Of a stretch of DNA of 10,893 nt, positions 1-6,056 are shown in pieces; positions within the stretch are counted from its first letter, which is position 1, and each line of letters begins with the position of its first letter. The DNA is from AV17 sp046262735 (GTDB lineage Bacteria; Verrucomicrobiota; Verrucomicrobiia; Chthoniobacterales; UBA10450). The position numbers and the translations under genes are program-made. The notes beneath the pieces were generated by a model. That model saw only the letters and a program-made list of their open reading frames with translations, was not told the origin of the DNA and did not search any database. The stretch is from NCBI GenBank assembly GCA_046262735.1, contig JBHEMD010000173.1, positions 1 to 10,893 of the forward strand. The letters run 5' to 3'.

Positions 1-1070
1 TCACTGAGTCTACGCCCGATGGCCAATATATTGGGGTCAACCCGGAGTTCTGCCGCATTCTTGGATACACTCAAGCCGAACTTCTCCAGCGCAGCATCGA
101 GGACGTCACGCACAAGAACGATTTTCCGCGCGATAACGAGCTGCACCGTCAACTCGTCGCCGGTAAAATTCCATTTTATCGGATTGAAAAGCGTTACGTG
201 CGAAAAGACGGCGCGATTATCTGGGCGGAAAAACTCCATTCGGCCGTCCGCGACGCCGACGGAGTCCTTCTTTACACGATCGGCGCGGTCCGCGACATCA
301 CCGACCACAAAAACGCGCAGACCGCACTGGAAAGATCAAAGGAGCTGCTGGAAAAACTTGTCCGTCAGCGAACGAAAGCCTTGCGCGCGGCCAACGCCGA
401 ACTGGAGCACGAAATCGCACGGCGAAAGGGGCTGGAGGGCGAAATCCTTGCCATTAGCGATCGCGAGCAACAGCGCTTCGGCCAGGAATTGCACGATGGG
501 CTGTGTCAGCAATTGACGGCCATCAGCTTCATGGCCCACGCCATTGCCTTGCGGCTCAAGAACCACCGCGTCATCGAAACCAAAGACATCCAAAAAATCG
601 CGCGACTCATCAGCAGTTCCGTGGTGAGCGCACGCAACATCGCCCGGGATTTGCACAAGGAAAACGTCGACGCCGCCACATTCGAAGTGGCCCTGCGCGA
701 TCTCGTCCACCGGAAGGTGTGGAAAACACCGTGCCGGCTCGCGCTCAAGACCAATCCCAACCTGCAGGATGATCGCGTTGCCGCGGAGCTTTACCGGATT
801 TTGCGCGAGGCGCTAGTCAATGCGAATAAACACGCTCGCGCCAGCGAAATCGTGATGGAACTGCGCGCCGCGGGCGGCGAGTTGGTCTGCAGCGTAAGAG
901 ACAATGGCGTGGGTTTAAACAGAAAGAACAGCAAGGACGAGGGGCTCGGTTTCCAGATCATGGATTATCGCGCGCGATCGATCGGCGGTCGGCTGAAAGT
1001 CGATACGCCGCGCAGCGGCGGCACGAGGCTGGCAGTTTATTTACCGCTGACGAACTCATTGCACCCATGA
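1..1070 (+). CDS. PAS-domain sensor histidine kinase, NarL/DegS type (N-terminus outside window)
   Basis: The reading frame is open from the left edge (first full codon at 3), so the true start is upstream and the ATG at 198 is internal. The first ~105 residues form a PAS fold (YIGVNPEFCRILGYT, RYVRKDGAIIWAE, GAVRDITDHKNA ending), followed by a charged coiled coil (about residues 107-150). A HisKA_3 dimerisation region follows, with its phospho-acceptor His in the ELHDGLCQQ box (codon 492-494). A HATPase_c domain comes next, with an N box (LREALVNANKHA), G1 (VRDNGVG) and G2 (GLGFQIMDYRARS). The protein would autophosphorylate in response to an unknown signal sensed by PAS and pass the phosphate to the next gene product. 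Its stop codon overlaps the regulator start (ATGA), indicating translational coupling. No membrane segment is visible in this part; one could lie upstream. Family assignment is firm; the ligand is unknown. Confidence 0.93.
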   Translation, partial: TESTPDGQYIGVNPEFCRILGYTQAELLQRSIEDVTHKNDFPRDNELHRQLVAGKIPFYRIEKRYVRKDGAIIWAEKLHSAVRDADGVLLYTIGAVRDITDHKNAQTALERSKELLEKLVRQRTKALRAANAELEHEIARRKGLEGEILAISDREQQRFGQELHDGLCQQLTAISFMAHAIALRLKNHRVIETKDIQKIARLISSSVVSARNIARDLHKENVDAATFEVALRDLVHRKVWKTPCRLALKTNPNLQDDRVAAELYRILREALVNANKHARASEIVMELRAAGGELVCSVRDNGVGLNRKNSKDEGLGFQIMDYRARSIGGRLKVDTPRSGGTRLAVYLPLTNSLHP

Positions 1071-1762
1071 AAAGCGCCACCACAGCGGCGAGGAATCCGA
1101 AAAGACCTTCCCCGAAAGCCAAGCGAATCGTCATCGTCGACGATCACCCCCTGTTCCGCAAAGGGCTGGAGCAGTTGATCGACAGCACCGACGATGGCCT
1201 CGCGGTTTGCGGCGAGGCGAACAATGCCGCCGAAGGGATCAGCGTCATTCGCCAACTGAAGCCGGACCTGGCGATTGTCGATCTTAGTTTGCCCGGCGCC
1301 AACGGCATCGAGTTGATCAAGAACATTCGCGCCGAATTTCCCAAGCTGCCGATCCTCGTGCTTTCAATGCATGACGAATCGCTCTACGCCCTGCGCGCGC
1401 TCCGCGCCGGCGCACAGGGTTACGTCATGAAAGAGGAAGCGCTCGAAAAAGTCATCGGTGCGATTCGCGATGTCTTCGCCGGCCGGCCTTATCTGAGCGC
1501 ACAGATGTCGGCAAAACTGATCAGCAGTTTCGCCAGCGGCAAAGGCGAATCGAACCTGACCGACCGGCTGAGCGACCGTGAATTGGAAATTCTAGAAATG
1601 ATCGGCAAAGGCCGCGACGTGCGCGAGATCGCCAAGCTGTTGCACCTCAGCCCAAAAACCGTCGAAACCCACCGCGCGCACATCAAGGAAAAACTCAATC
1701 TCGCTAACGCGCGCCAGGTCGCGCGCTACGCCGTGCAATGGATCGAACAGAAGACGATCTGA
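1067..1762 (+). CDS. NarL/FixJ-family response regulator (REC + LuxR-type HTH)
   Basis: 231 aa, a typical length for the family. The receiver domain spans about residues 19-135: acidic pocket D25/D26 in VIVDDHP, phospho-acceptor D72 in AIVDLSLPG, conserved S100 in VLSMHD and K122 in YVMKEE. A LuxR/GerE helix-turn-helix occupies about 165-225 (LSDRELEILEMIGKG, then EIAKLLHLSPKTVETHRAHI). It is the cognate output of the kinase whose stop codon it overlaps: phosphorylation should drive dimerisation and DNA binding. Basic residues at 8-20 precede the receiver domain. The start at 1067 fits the 4-nt ATGA overlap; no Shine-Dalgarno is seen, so re-initiation after the kinase is likely. The target genes cannot be read from this window. 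Nearby genes share no obvious theme with it. Confidence 0.95.
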   Translation: MKSATTAARNPKRPSPKAKRIVIVDDHPLFRKGLEQLIDSTDDGLAVCGEANNAAEGISVIRQLKPDLAIVDLSLPGANGIELIKNIRAEFPKLPILVLSMHDESLYALRALRAGAQGYVMKEEALEKVIGAIRDVFAGRPYLSAQMSAKLISSFASGKGESNLTDRLSDRELEILEMIGKGRDVREIAKLLHLSPKTVETHRAHIKEKLNLANARQVARYAVQWIEQKTI

Positions 1763-1765
1763 CCG

Positions 1766-1782
1766 CCGCCGCGACGCGGCGG
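1766..1782. repeat. GC-rich perfect inverted repeat just after the regulator stop
   Basis: CCGCCGCG-A-CGCGGCGG begins 4 nt after the response-regulator stop codon and could fold into a tight hairpin (about 7 bp with a 3-nt loop). No T-run follows, so it is a poor intrinsic terminator candidate. It may stabilise the mRNA 3' end or be part of a REP-like sequence. Direct sequence observation; the role is inferred. Confidence 0.5.
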
Positions 1783-1784
1783 AA

Positions 1785-1874
1785 GCACCAAATCCCAAAT
1801 TCCGGGCACCGGGGAAGTTTCGAGCTCCAATAACCAAACAGACGCAAATCGTTTTTGTGTTTGGAGGTTGGTGC
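1785..1874. repeat. dispersed-repeat-like imperfect palindrome
   Basis: The non-coding gap between the regulator and the dodecin gene starts with GCACCAAATCCCAAATTCC and ends with TTTGGAGGTTGGTGC. The ends pair as GCACCAA/TTGGTGC, with further partial complementarity inward (CTCCAATAACCAAACA against TTTGTGTTTGGAGG). The interior is AT-richer than its surroundings. From memory this style (CCAAATCCCAAATTCC... TTTGGTGC) recurs as a dispersed non-coding repeat in some Verrucomicrobiota and other genomes; I could not search. It has no plausible ORF and may be a MITE-like remnant. Confidence 0.45.
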
Positions 1875-1942
1875 CTGTGCTTACTTGCGCAGCGGTGTTA
1901 TTTCGGGCGAACCGGAGCGCGCTTGGTTTGCGATGAAAAGAT

Positions 1943-1950
1943 AAAGGAGA
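1943..1950 (+). promoter_or_regulatory. strong Shine-Dalgarno of the dodecin gene
   Basis: AAAGGAGA lies 9 nt upstream of the ATG at 1960. It is the only convincing ribosome-binding site before any start codon in the window, and it fixes the dodecin start. The other genes rely on overlapping or leader-poor starts. Confidence 0.75.
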
Positions 1951-1959
1951 ACGCACATC

Positions 1960-2166
1960 ATGGCCAAAATTGTCAAAGTTATCGAAGTCATGTCGGAGTC
2001 GCCGAACAGCTGGGAGGAAGCGACCCAAAACGTAGTCGGCGAAGCGGCCAAAACGCTGCGCAACATCCGCTCCGTTTACGTCAAGGAATTCACGGCCGCG
2101 GTCGAAAACGACAAGGTCACCAGCTATCGCGTGAACGCCAAGGTCACATTCGAGATGGAACGCTAA
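1960..2166 (+). CDS. dodecin family protein (Rv0379/calcium-dodecin-like subtype)
   Basis: 68 aa, the expected size for dodecin, a small beta-alpha-beta-beta protein that assembles into hollow dodecamers. The sequence matches the family from residue 3 (KIVKVIEVMSESPNSWEEA) through the helix (AAKTLRNI) to the last strand (YRVNAKVTFEME). Classical flavin dodecins carry a Trp in a DWFEV-type segment and a Gln in the last strand (YQV). Here the equivalents read SVYVKEF and YRV, so both flavin-stacking and flavin-binding residues appear absent. W18 in the SPNSWEEA loop and R57 match the pattern I recall for mycobacterial Rv0379, described as a calcium dodecin. I therefore infer a non-flavin or metal-associated role. 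The gene stands alone with its own strong RBS; the cysteine-rich gene downstream converges on it. Fold is confident, ligand uncertain. Confidence 0.9.
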   Translation: MAKIVKVIEVMSESPNSWEEATQNVVGEAAKTLRNIRSVYVKEFTAAVENDKVTSYRVNAKVTFEMER

Positions 2167-2176
2167 CTTGCAGCAG

Positions 2177-2223
2177 GTGAGAAGTAAAACGCCACTTCTT
2201 CCCTCTCACTAATCACTTCTCAC
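2177..2223. repeat. GTGAGAAGT inverted repeat between convergent genes
   Basis: GTGAGAAGT (2177-2185) and ACTTCTCAC (2215-2223) are perfect 9-bp inverted arms around a 29-nt pyrimidine-rich centre containing another CCTCTCAC copy. It lies between the dodecin stop and the stop of the convergent Cys-rich gene, so it could act as a bidirectional transcription barrier. A related palindrome occurs at 4851-4883, so this looks like a dispersed repeat family. Confidence 0.6.
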
Positions 2224-2229
2224 TGATCA

Positions 2230-2463
2230 TCAGCCACGGTCGCGCAGCTCCTTCTCCCCACTCTCGCGGGCGCAGTGCGCGCAGCAGAACATCCTGCCGC
2301 CTGTTTCCACGCCGTGCCCCACGATTTTGCAGCCGCAGTGTTCGCATTCCGGCGCGACCACCGCGATCGCGCACTCGAAGCTATCGAAGATGTGACGTTT
2401 GCCGTCCTTGGTTAGCTCGAAGGTTTTATCGTAATCGTTGCCGCAAAGTTCGCATTTAGCCAT
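2230..2463 (-). CDS. small Cys-rich putative metal-binding protein
   Basis: 77 aa from the ATG at 2463. The frame stays open for 62 codons further upstream, but that extension runs through the REP hairpins at 2590-2648 and has no Cys pattern, so I reject it. Nine cysteines are arranged as C4-x2-C7, then C31, C40-x2-C43-x-C45 and C60-C61-x2-C64, with H24, H42, H50 and H63 nearby. The pattern (MAKCELCGNDYDK, FDSFECAI, CEHCGCKIVGHGVE, GRMFCCAHCA) resembles a small conserved family sometimes called prokaryotic metallothionein-like or TRASH/zinc-ribbon-like. Binding of Zn or another thiophilic metal is inferred, not shown. No signal peptide is present, so it should be cytosolic. It lies 3' of lysS on the same strand, separated by about 196 nt containing a REP doublet, so it is probably transcribed separately. 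The function is unknown. Confidence 0.8.
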   Translation of the reverse strand: MAKCELCGNDYDKTFELTKDGKRHIFDSFECAIAVVAPECEHCGCKIVGHGVETGGRMFCCAHCARESGEKELRDRG

Positions 2464-2589
2464 GATGTAAATAATCTCGGGGACGCCTGGTTCATCCGTC
2501 GGAATCAAGAATTTTCGTCCTCTCTTCTGATTCGCTGCCAAAGGGTCGTTTGCGCGTTTTTTGGGCGCGAAATTGCGCGACATGAAATC

Positions 2590-2648
2590 TGTAGGGCAGG
2601 CGCTCCGCCTGCCATCCGCGCGTCGGCAACCTGAGCGGTTGCCATACA
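2590..2648. repeat. REP/REPIN-like double-hairpin element, copy A
   Basis: Two hairpins in tandem. The first is GGCAGGCG-CTC-CGCCTGCC (2595-2613, 8 bp, 3-nt loop). The second is GGCAACC-TGAGC-GGTTGCC (2625-2643, 7 bp). They are bounded by TGTA (2590-2593) and TACA (2645-2648), so the whole unit is also palindromic at its ends. It begins 11 nt beyond the lysS stop, where it could stabilise or terminate that transcript. The architecture matches the elements at 4287-4341 and 8999-9056. No RAYT transposase lies in the window. Confidence 0.75.
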
Positions 2649-2659
2649 ACAGCTGACAG

Positions 2660-4114
2660 CTACTTCTTCGGCTTCAGCAGCGGGAAGAGGATAACGTCGC
2701 GGATCGAATCCGCGCCGGTAAACAGCATCGTGAGCCGGTCGATTCCAATGCCGACACCGCCGGCCGGCGGCATGCCGTGTTCGAGGGCAAGGAGAAAGTC
2801 TTCGTCGATCTTCTGTGTTTCTTCCCCGGCCTGCTCAAGCAAACGGCGCCGCTGCACCATCGGATCGTTCAGCTCGGTGTAGCCGGGGGCGATCTCCACG
2901 CCATTAATGATGAGCTCGAACACGTCCACGAGCGATTCGTCCGCGCTGTTCTGGCGCGCCAGCGGCACCAGTTCTTTCGGGCAATGGGTGACGAAGAGCG
3001 GATCGAATGTTTTTTCTTCCACCAGTTTTTCAAACACGTGCTGCGTCACTTCGAAATCGACCAGCGTCGGCAAGATCTCCAGATTCAACTCGCGCGCAGC
3101 GCGGTCGCGGCGTTGTTGCGGTGTCAATTGGAACCAATCCGCGCCCGCGACCTCGCGCACAACATCGACATATCGCGCCCGGCGCCACGGCCGCTGCAGA
3201 TTAATCCGGCGGGTCAGGTTTCCTTCGGCATCGTGATGCTCGATCTGCAACGAGCCGCAAACCTTCGCCGCCAAATGGCAGATCAGTTCCTCGACCAGTT
3301 GGGCGATTTTTTCGAAATCGGCATACGCCCAGTAGGCCTCGAGCATGGTGAACTCGGGATTGTGTTTTCGGGAAATGCCTTCGTTGCGAAAGTTGCGGTT
3401 GATCTCGAAGACCTTTGTGAACCCGCCGACGAGCAAGCGTTTCAGATACAGTTCGGGCGCGATCCGCAAATACAGATCGAGCCCGAGCGCTTTGTGCCGG
3501 GTGCTGAACGGTTCCGCGGCCGCACCGCCTGCGACCGTCTGCAACATCGGCGTTTCGACCTCCAAAAAACCGCGTTCTTCGAGAAAACACCGCGCCTCGC
3601 GAACGAGCGCGATTCGTTTCTGGAAAATTTCGCGCGAGCGCTCGTTGGTCATAAGATCGAGATAACGCTGGCGGTAGCGCGCTTCGATGTCCTGGAGACC
3701 GTGCCATTTTTCCGGGAGCGGCCGCAACGATTTGGCGAGGAACTCGAACCGGCGCACTCTCAGCGTCGGCTCGCCCGTTTTGGTGAGAAAACAAACGCCT
3801 TCGACGCCGAGGAAATCGCCGAGATCGAGCAACGGCACGAGCTCCATCAATTCGGCCCCGACTTCTTTGGCCTGAATGTAGATCTGGATCCGGCCGGTCG
3901 CGTCGCGCAGATCGAGAAAATGGCTCTGGCCCATGTCGCGATGGGCCGTGATCCGCCCGGCCGCCCGCAGTGTTTCGCCTTCTTTGAATTTGCCGCGTAT
4001 TTCCGAGATGTTTCCGCTGGTCTCGAAGGCTTTTCCGAACGGCTCGACGCCGCGCGCCCGCAGTGTTTCGAGTTTTTTGCGCCGCAACGCGATCAGCTCG
4101 TTGTCGTCCTCCAT
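2660..4114 (-). CDS. lysS: lysyl-tRNA synthetase, class II
   Basis: 484 aa, close to the ~500 aa of bacterial class II LysRS. It charges tRNA-Lys with lysine in the cytosol using ATP. The N-terminal helix and OB-fold anticodon-binding domain cover about residues 1-135 (ITAHRDMGQSHFLDLRDATG is typical). The class II catalytic core follows: motif 1 around 178-190 (LEERGFLEVETPM), motif 2 at 242-259 (FRNEGISRKHNPEFTMLE) and motif 3 at 452-466 (GGVGIGIDRLTMLFT). The catalytic insert EPFSTRHKALGLDLYLRIAPE is intact. The start is the ATG at 4114 reading MEDDNELIALRRKKL; no Shine-Dalgarno is seen upstream. The gene is divergent from the ACT-domain gene and is followed by a REP doublet. Long open frames on the opposite strand here are shadows of its GC-rich codons. 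Confidence 0.98.
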   Translation of the reverse strand: MEDDNELIALRRKKLETLRARGVEPFGKAFETSGNISEIRGKFKEGETLRAAGRITAHRDMGQSHFLDLRDATGRIQIYIQAKEVGAELMELVPLLDLGDFLGVEGVCFLTKTGEPTLRVRRFEFLAKSLRPLPEKWHGLQDIEARYRQRYLDLMTNERSREIFQKRIALVREARCFLEERGFLEVETPMLQTVAGGAAAEPFSTRHKALGLDLYLRIAPELYLKRLLVGGFTKVFEINRNFRNEGISRKHNPEFTMLEAYWAYADFEKIAQLVEELICHLAAKVCGSLQIEHHDAEGNLTRRINLQRPWRRARYVDVVREVAGADWFQLTPQQRRDRAARELNLEILPTLVDFEVTQHVFEKLVEEKTFDPLFVTHCPKELVPLARQNSADESLVDVFELIINGVEIAPGYTELNDPMVQRRRLLEQAGEETQKIDEDFLLALEHGMPPAGGVGIGIDRLTMLFTGADSIRDVILFPLLKPKK

Positions 4115-4140
4115 GTTTTGGCGAGCCGAATGTAAAACGA

Positions 4141-4153
4141 CGAAGCGGCTTCG
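4141..4153. repeat. short perfect palindrome upstream of lysS
   Basis: CGAAGC-G-GCTTCG lies 27 nt upstream of the lysS start in the divergent lysS/ACT gap (4115-4357). It could be an operator-like or 5'-UTR hairpin for lysS, or a decayed REP unit (GAAGCGGCTTCGCCACGC style). No T-box features are visible, and no convincing sigma-70 promoter was identified in the rest of this gap. Low functional certainty. Confidence 0.35.
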
Positions 4154-4286
4154 CCACGCCTAAAATCCGAGGATCGACAATCGGCGAATCGCAATCCGCT
4201 GGAACGCTTGAGCGATTTAGCGGCAACGTCCCCCACTATTCGTTTGCCAGAGAAACATCGCCGGTGAGATATTACCGGCTCGAGCT

Positions 4287-4341
4287 CTGTAGGGGACGCT
4301 GTGGGCGTCCCGTTGTGGGAAGCAAGCTGCTTCTCCTACAG
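4287..4341. repeat. REP/REPIN-like double-hairpin element, copy B
   Basis: The outer arms CTGTAGG (4287-4293) and CCTACAG (4335-4341) are perfect inverted repeats. Inside are GGGACGC-TGTGG-GCGTCCC (4293-4311) and GAAGCA-AGC-TGCTTC (4319-4333). The unit ends 16 nt before the ATG of the ACT gene, so it may lie in its 5' leader. Same two-hairpin, TGTAG-bounded design as the element at 2590-2648. Confidence 0.75.
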
Positions 4342-4357
4342 TTGGACGAATCTCCTT

Positions 4358-4828
4358 ATGCCACTCGATTTACCGGAAATAACTTCAAAGCTCGGCGGGC
4401 CGCTTGTCCGGCAGTTCTCGGTTTTTCTGCCGAACAAGGTGGGCGCGTTACTGGAGATCGTGAAACTGTTGAACACGCACAACACCCACGTGGTGGCGCT
4501 GAGCGTATCGGAATCGACCGACTCGGCGATCGCGCGCGTGATCGTGAGCGACCCGCAGCGGGTCGAAGAGTTGTTTCGCGAACACGAAGTTCCCTTTGGT
4601 GTGTGTGAAGTGATCGTGGTCGAAATGCGCGAAGTCGCCACCCAACTGGCCAAACTCTTCGCCGCCCTGCTCATGGCCGAAGTGAACGTGCATTTTACTT
4701 ACCCGCTCCTCACTCGGCCGCGTGGGCTGGCCGCGGTCGCGTTGCATGTTGATGACAGCGAGTGCGCTTCATCGGTCTTGCTCGGTCAGGGATTCAAAAT
4801 GCTCAGCCAGACGGATATTTCGCGATGA
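4358..4828 (+). CDS. tandem ACT-domain protein (COG4747-like)
   Basis: 156 aa from the ATG at 4358. The frame is open 19 codons further up to 4301, but that stretch is the REP element, so the shorter start is chosen. Two ACT domains can be read. The first is about residues 14-90 (VRQFSVFLPNKVGALLEIVKLLNTHNTHVVALSV, then ARVIVSDPQRVEELF). The second is about 91-156 (TQLAKLFAALLMAEVNVHFTYPLL, then GLAAVALHVDDSECASSVL). ACT pairs usually bind amino acids allosterically. No enzyme domain is fused, so this is a stand-alone sensor of the COG4747 kind seen in many anaerobes and Bacteroidetes. The canonical Gly between strand 1 and helix 1 is present in the first domain (NKVGALLEIV) and not obvious in the second. 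Ligand and partner are unknown. It is divergently arranged from lysS, a suggestive but unproven link to amino-acid status. Confidence 0.85.
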   Translation: MPLDLPEITSKLGGPLVRQFSVFLPNKVGALLEIVKLLNTHNTHVVALSVSESTDSAIARVIVSDPQRVEELFREHEVPFGVCEVIVVEMREVATQLAKLFAALLMAEVNVHFTYPLLTRPRGLAAVALHVDDSECASSVLLGQGFKMLSQTDISR

Positions 4829-4850
4829 CGCTTCCCCGGCGGAAAATTCA

Positions 4851-4883
4851 GTGAGAGGTGAGAAGTAGCTAAACACCTCTCAC
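4851..4883. repeat. GTGAGAGGTG inverted repeat after the ACT gene
   Basis: GTGAGAGGTG (4851-4860) and CACCTCTCAC (4874-4883) form a perfect 10-bp stem with a 13-nt loop. A GAGAAGT unit (4860-4866) sits in the loop and a further CTCCTCAC unit follows at 4891-4898. It lies 22 nt past the ACT stop and before a candidate promoter, so it may limit read-through. No T-run follows. It is related to the palindrome at 2177-2223. Confidence 0.6.
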
Positions 4884-4931
4884 CTCTGACTCCTCACCGA
4901 TCACCCTGCTCGCCCTCCGCCCACCGTTCGG

Positions 4932-4959
4932 TTGACATTTTCATCAAAGCGCGTTTACA
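4932..4959 (+). promoter_or_regulatory. candidate sigma-70-like promoter of the TPR/DUF4388 operon
   Basis: A perfect TTGACA (4932-4937) is followed after 16 nt by TTTACA (4954-4959), a poor match to TATAAT. It would place transcription start shortly before the ATG at 4977. It lies right after the inverted repeat that ends the ACT region, a sensible position. The -10 box is weak, so this is tentative. Confidence 0.35.
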
Positions 4960-4976
4960 GAACTCCCGTCGCCGCC

Positions 4977-6056
4977 ATGCGCATCATCAGCTTGTCTTCT
5001 CCGCTGCAGCAGGATCGGAGTTTCAGGATCGCGCTCGGCATAATCGTGGCGTTCGCGGCCGCGGAAATTATCGCCGCGTCGTGGCACTACCTTGGCGCGA
5101 CGCGCACGGTCGCGGCCGCGCCGCCGCAATCGAAAGTCGTCGCCGCTAGTCTGGCTCCGCCGCCGCCGGTGGCCGCGCCTGCCCCGTCGATCCCCCGGAC
5201 ACTCACCACACCGCCGCCGCTCAGTTTGAGCGAGCAGATTTTGGTCGATGCCGTTGCGCTGCGCGATCGTGGCGATACCGCCAATGCCCTCGCCCGTTTG
5301 CAGGAAGCATCGGAACGCGAGCCGGCAAACGCGAAAATTCTGGAGGAGCTCGCCAAGACCTACGAAGCGATGCAGAACATCGATCGCTCGACTGCAATCT
5401 GGCGCAAGATTCAGGAGATGGGACCTGCGGCCGGCACTTCGTTCGAACTGGCCGATCAACGATTGAAGCTGGGCCTACCTGTGGCCGCGACTTCTAATGC
5501 CGGCCTGCCCGGCCCATCGCGCCTCGACAACGCGGCTTCGCTGACCGACCCGAGCACGATGTCCGACGGGACGAACCTCGGGATCACTGAAGCGACCGTC
5601 AGCGAAACGCCCGACGCCGAGGCCGACACAAATTTGCAGCTCCGACTCGGGATCAAAAAACGCACGAGCGCGGTGCTCGACCACACGCGGGTCAAAATTC
5701 AGGTCTTCTTCTACGACACCGTGGACGACAAGGACATCAAGCTGACCGATGCCGAGGTGACCTACGAATGGTTAACTCCGGATCACGATTGGGCGAAGAC
5801 CGAGCCCGAAGTCCTGCAAGTCAATTATCTGCGGCCAAAAAGCAAATTGCTCTCCTCGGAGGCGGCATTGTCCGCGGCGGCGGCTTCAGTTAATCCCGGG
5901 AAAAAAACGCGCGCCAGCAAACCGGCTGGCGAAGGCCAGCGAAAATATCTCGGCTACATCGTGCGCGTTTATTACCAGGACAAACTCGAAGCGGTCAAAG
6001 CTGAACCGGCCCGCCTGCTCAAGCTCTACCCGCCTTCGTCCACCGCTTCGCCCTGA
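4977..6056 (+). CDS. membrane-anchored TPR protein of unknown function
   Basis: 359 aa from the ATG at 4977. A TTG 45 nt upstream is in frame but coincides with a TTGACA promoter-like box, so the ATG is preferred. Residues about 15-38 (FRIALGIIVAFAAAEIIAASW) form one membrane segment with a short basic N-terminus, implying an inner-membrane anchor. A Pro/Ala-rich linker follows (about 41-81). One to two TPR-like helical repeats span about 84-165 (ALRDRGDTANALARLQEASEREPANAKI, then LAKTYEAMQNIDRSTAIW). A low-complexity stretch leads to a C-terminal beta-rich region (about 222-351: TRVKIQVFFYDTVDDKDIKL, then YLGYIVRVYYQDKLEAVKA), interrupted by an Ala/Ser/Lys-rich insert (about 290-320). I do not recognise that region. 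The stop overlaps the next start (TGATG), so the two are coupled. A scaffold role for the downstream pseudo-receiver protein is inference. Confidence 0.8.
   Translation: MRIISLSSPLQQDRSFRIALGIIVAFAAAEIIAASWHYLGATRTVAAAPPQSKVVAASLAPPPPVAAPAPSIPRTLTTPPPLSLSEQILVDAVALRDRGDTANALARLQEASEREPANAKILEELAKTYEAMQNIDRSTAIWRKIQEMGPAAGTSFELADQRLKLGLPVAATSNAGLPGPSRLDNAASLTDPSTMSDGTNLGITEATVSETPDAEADTNLQLRLGIKKRTSAVLDHTRVKIQVFFYDTVDDKDIKLTDAEVTYEWLTPDHDWAKTEPEVLQVNYLRPKSKLLSSEAALSAAAASVNPGKKTRASKPAGEGQRKYLGYIVRVYYQDKLEAVKAEPARLLKLYPPSSTASP

Noticed and set aside
198..200. ATG at 198 as the start of the histidine kinase
   Set aside because: The frame is open to the left edge and encodes the first part of a PAS domain, so the real start lies outside the window.
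2464..2649. N-terminal extension of the Cys-rich protein to 139 aa
   Set aside because: The extra codons run through the REP hairpins and show low-complexity Arg-rich sequence; the ATG at 2463 starts the conserved part.
2777..4135. 452-codon open frame on the + strand opposite lysS
   Set aside because: It is antisense to an unmistakable LysRS and has no recognisable domain; it reflects GC-rich codon bias.
3201..4226. 341-codon - strand frame overlapping lysS in another phase
   Set aside because: Arg/Ala/Pro-rich shadow of lysS with no family features.
4115..4286. T-box or lysine riboswitch upstream of lysS or the ACT gene
   Set aside because: No specifier loop, T-box sequence or lysine-aptamer core could be recognised; only a short palindrome is present.
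4301..4357. N-terminal extension of the ACT protein to 175 aa
   Set aside because: The extension is encoded by the REP element and is not ACT-like.
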